A model generated the notes under the pieces. The model did no database searches. It worked only from the letters and a program-made list of their open reading frames with translations, and was not told where the DNA came from. DNA of 8,609 bases, taken from Prosthecobacter sp. (lineage in GTDB: Bacteria > Verrucomicrobiota > Verrucomicrobiia > Verrucomicrobiales > Verrucomicrobiaceae). A program made the position numbers and the translations under genes. Positions 6,635-8,609 of this stretch are shown here, piece by piece (within the stretch, counting starts at the first letter, position 1; each line of letters begins with the position of its first letter). The stretch lies in assembly GCA_025869455.1 (NCBI GenBank), contig JAOZVT010000161.1:1-8609 (forward strand). Reading direction: 5' to 3'.

Positions 6635-6636
6635 GG

Positions 6637-8073
6637 ATGTTCATTCCTCCTTCTTGGCCACAAACCGCAAACCGCTTGGGCGTACAGGCTCTATGTCTGA
6701 CGGCTCTTGTCTCCTGTGGCCTGCTGCCGCCTCTAGGGAGCGGACGTCTCAAAAAAGATGTCCAAGATCTGCATGCTCTAGCCCCAGAGAACTGGGCCGC
6801 ATTGCCATCGCTTCCGGAAAAGGCGTCCACAGGTTGGTTGGCAGATTTTAATAGTACTCAGCTCCGTGTGTTGGTGGATCAGGCCATCACGGCCAATCCT
6901 GATTTAAAGGCCGCTGCAGCACGCGTGAAGCAGGCCAACGCTGAGACTGTGCAGGCTGGTGCTGCCATGTTTCCGGCTTTAACGACGAGTTATACGGCTA
7001 GCCGATCACAGAGTCCTGGAGATCAGCGTTTTGCAGGGTTGACCCCTATTAACAATCGCTTCCGGCTTCCTTTCAATATGTCCTGGGAAATTGATTTCTG
7101 GGGGCGTGTCGCCGATGAGCGCGGAGCGGCAAAAGCGACTCGTTTAGCGCAGGAGGAAAATTTCCATGCGGCGCGGCTCTCTTTAGCTGCGAATACAGTG
7201 CGCACGGCCGTGACGCTGGCGGAGGCGCAGACATTGCTCAGATTGGCCGAACAAAATGTGCAATCACGTCGGGTTCAGTTAGGCATTTTGGAAAAGCAGA
7301 TGGATCGTGGGATTGATCCAGATCGTGCGGCACTTGATGTTAGCCTTGCAAGAGCCGATCTGGCACGCACGGAGTCCACTCTGCAACAACGTCGTGCCAG
7401 CGTGGATCAGACACGGCGTGCCCTGGAGGTGCTCATGGGCGGGTATCCGGCTGGGAAGGAGGCGGGGATTGGGACTCTGCCTTCTTTGCAACGTGGCATT
7501 CCCGCTGGTCTGCCTTCCGAGCTTTTGCTCCGGCGTCCCGATATGCGTGCGGCTGAGCGCCGACTGGAAGCTTCCTTGCGCAGAGAGAGTGCTGCCAAGA
7601 AAGCCTTTTTGCCAAGCATTCGTCTCACGGGCGAAAGTGGCCGTACCTCTCAAGATATGGATAATTTGTTAGCGCCAGATTCGGCGATGTGGTCCATCGC
7701 CGCGAATGGCGTTCAGACGCTTTTTCAAGGGGGGCGTCTCGTGGCGGGTGTTAAATTAGCGCGTGGCCGTTACGAAGAACTTTTGGAGACTTACAAAGGC
7801 AGTGCGCTGACTGCATTTCAGGAGGTGGAGACAGCCTTGGCTGCGGATCGCTTTCTTCGTGATCAAGCCACCGCGTTGACTCATGCGGCGACTGAGGCGA
7901 AGCGTTCTGAAAAGCTGGCTTTGGGCCAATATGAAAAAGGCTTGACCGATGTACTGACGCTGCTGGATGCTAGTCAACGTGCCTTTGATGCGCGGAGTTC
8001 GCTTGTCAGTGTGCAGGCCCAGCGCTTGCGCAACCGGGCTGATCTACACTTGGCGTTAGGTGGTGAATTTTAA
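6637..8073 (+). CDS. Outer-membrane efflux lipoprotein, NodT/OprM-type (TolC superfamily)
   Basis: This 478-residue protein is of the usual length for an outer-membrane factor, which forms a trimeric channel from outer membrane through periplasm and exports substrates passed on by an inner-membrane pump and adaptor. A lipoprotein signal is present: Arg13, a hydrophobic stretch VQALCLTAL, and lipobox LVSC with acylated Cys27. Two OEP repeats follow. The first has NPDLKAAAARVKQANAE and WEIDFWGRV (150-158). The second has the NodT hallmark IPAGLPSELLLRRPDM (288-303), AERRLEAS and KKAFLPSIRLTG. Its last helices contain GQYEKGLTDVLTLLDASQ. The first in-frame ATG after a stop at 6625 is 6637. The gene is 78 bp downstream of the ATPase on the same strand, so co-transcription is possible. 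No adaptor or RND, ABC or MFS pump gene adjoins it here, so its partner must lie elsewhere or outside the window. Substrate is unknown. Confidence 0.93.
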   Translation: MFIPPSWPQTANRLGVQALCLTALVSCGLLPPLGSGRLKKDVQDLHALAPENWAALPSLPEKASTGWLADFNSTQLRVLVDQAITANPDLKAAAARVKQANAETVQAGAAMFPALTTSYTASRSQSPGDQRFAGLTPINNRFRLPFNMSWEIDFWGRVADERGAAKATRLAQEENFHAARLSLAANTVRTAVTLAEAQTLLRLAEQNVQSRRVQLGILEKQMDRGIDPDRAALDVSLARADLARTESTLQQRRASVDQTRRALEVLMGGYPAGKEAGIGTLPSLQRGIPAGLPSELLLRRPDMRAAERRLEASLRRESAAKKAFLPSIRLTGESGRTSQDMDNLLAPDSAMWSIAANGVQTLFQGGRLVAGVKLARGRYEELLETYKGSALTAFQEVETALAADRFLRDQATALTHAATEAKRSEKLALGQYEKGLTDVLTLLDASQRAFDARSSLVSVQAQRLRNRADLHLALGGEF

Positions 8074-8092
8074 ACCCGGATTCTCGCTAACG
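8054..8092. other. Short inverted repeat at the convergent gene ends
   Basis: CGTTAG (8054-8059) pairs with CTAACG (8087-8092) across the 13-bp gap between the two convergent stop codons, with a 27-base loop. It could mark a weak bidirectional transcript end. The stem is only 6 bp and no clear U-tract follows on either strand, so a true intrinsic terminator is doubtful. Confidence 0.2.
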
Positions 8093-8609
8093 TGTCACCA
8101 TCGCAGCGGGGCCAAGTTCCCACGCTCTGCCTGCTGCACGCACAGCAATAGCGCTGGCTTTCGCGGGCCAGTCGAGCTCGTGTTGATCTTTGAACTGGAT
8201 TTCCACGGTCTGCCACTTGCCTTCGATGAGGGCCTGGATGACCCACCAGCGGCTGTAATTTTCCCATCGTGGATCACGGAAGCCCCAGCGGAAGCGTTTC
8301 CCTTCAGCTAGTTTTTCGATCAAAGGCGCAGGCAAGGCGACATTGCTCAGCCAAGGGCTGGCGGGTGGAAGTGTATGAACAGTGTAGGCTCGCTCCTTGG
8401 TCAGGGTTCCGACCTTGCCCAGATTCTTGTCTAACGCCCCAAAGTTCCAGTGAAAGTGTCCAGGCGGCATTCGCAAGCCGCGTTCACGCAATACGCTGAT
8501 CTGCTTCAATATTTCTCCGGCGAAACGATCATCTCCTACTTTGCTGGTATTCATGCCGGGCCAGATGTGGCGGCCTAACGTATTTTCATTCAACCACCAG
8601 TCGTAGTAG
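8087..8609 (-). CDS. GHL10 (DUF187-like) family 10 glycosylhydrolase-like protein, C-terminal 173 residues, truncated by window edge
   Basis: The frame is open from the right window edge to a TAG at 8087-8089, so the apparent TTG start at 8593 is internal. Its first visible residues read YYDWWLNENTLGRHIWPG. The end of a GHL10-type TIM barrel is recognisable: the YYDWW...GRHIWPG block, the long helix RFAGEILKQISVLRER, and PGHFHWNFGAL. A segment with TLPPASPWL follows, then a C-terminal beta-rich part (about 95 residues) with YSRWWVIQALIEGKWQTVE and RAAGRAWELGPAAMV, which looks like an Fn3-type domain. GHL10 proteins are glycoside hydrolase-like, usually exported, and few have a known substrate. 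Catalytic residues and any signal peptide lie outside the window. It converges with the efflux gene, so it is a separate transcription unit. Confidence 0.8.
   Translation of the reverse strand, partial: YYDWWLNENTLGRHIWPGMNTSKVGDDRFAGEILKQISVLRERGLRMPPGHFHWNFGALDKNLGKVGTLTKERAYTVHTLPPASPWLSNVALPAPLIEKLAEGKRFRWGFRDPRWENYSRWWVIQALIEGKWQTVEIQFKDQHELDWPAKASAIAVRAAGRAWELGPAAMVTR

Noticed and set aside
8087..8593. A complete 168-residue gene starting with TTG at 8593
   Set aside because: The frame continues upstream to the window edge with YYDWW, which belongs to the conserved GHL10 block, so this is an internal TTG and the gene is truncated by the window.

Overview
The window looks like part of a chromosome of a Gram-negative bacterium of moderate to high G+C. 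It carries an outer-membrane lipoprotein efflux channel and a Sec-exported protein. Genes often start without a clear Shine-Dalgarno sequence. Together with a GHL10-type glycosyl hydrolase-like protein and an exopolysaccharide-type glycosyltransferase/amidotransferase pair, this suggests the Verrucomicrobia/Planctomycetes group, most likely Verrucomicrobiaceae. That placement is inferred from protein style, not from a database search.

Layout. The left part (1-2907, minus strand) is the start of a surface-polysaccharide type operon. A promoter with good sigma70-like boxes sits at 2916-2945. It leads into one 754-residue polypeptide made of two complete GT4-type glycosyltransferases joined head to tail. 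Five bases after its stop codon begins an asparagine synthetase/amidotransferase gene that runs off the left edge. Next (2985-3878, minus) comes a gene for a secreted protein of unknown function that resembles the DUF6263 style. A 304-bp AT-rich divergent intergenic region (3879-4182) follows. It holds a DnaA-box-like 9-mer, a near-direct repeat at exactly 21-bp spacing, a short inverted repeat and a possible promoter for the right-hand gene.

The right part (4183-8073, plus) holds a 791-residue P-loop ATPase that I cannot assign to a named family. It has an N-terminal ATPase domain, a long acidic low-complexity linker and a well-ordered C-terminal domain. After it comes a NodT-type outer-membrane efflux lipoprotein, with a 9-bp perfect inverted repeat ending two bases before its start codon. 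A GHL10 (DUF187-like) gene enters from the right edge on the minus strand and ends 13 bp from the efflux gene, so the two converge.

How the genes may work together. The double glycosyltransferase and the AsnB-like protein plausibly cooperate in building an amidated surface glycan. The other genes show no obvious shared pathway: the efflux channel has no adaptor or inner-membrane pump beside it, and the ATPase has no recognisable partner. The most unusual items are the ATPase of unknown family, the fused double glycosyltransferase with a 24-nt exact repeat between its halves, and the signs of near-leaderless transcription at two genes. I saw no tRNA, rRNA, CRISPR array, insertion sequence or integrase.
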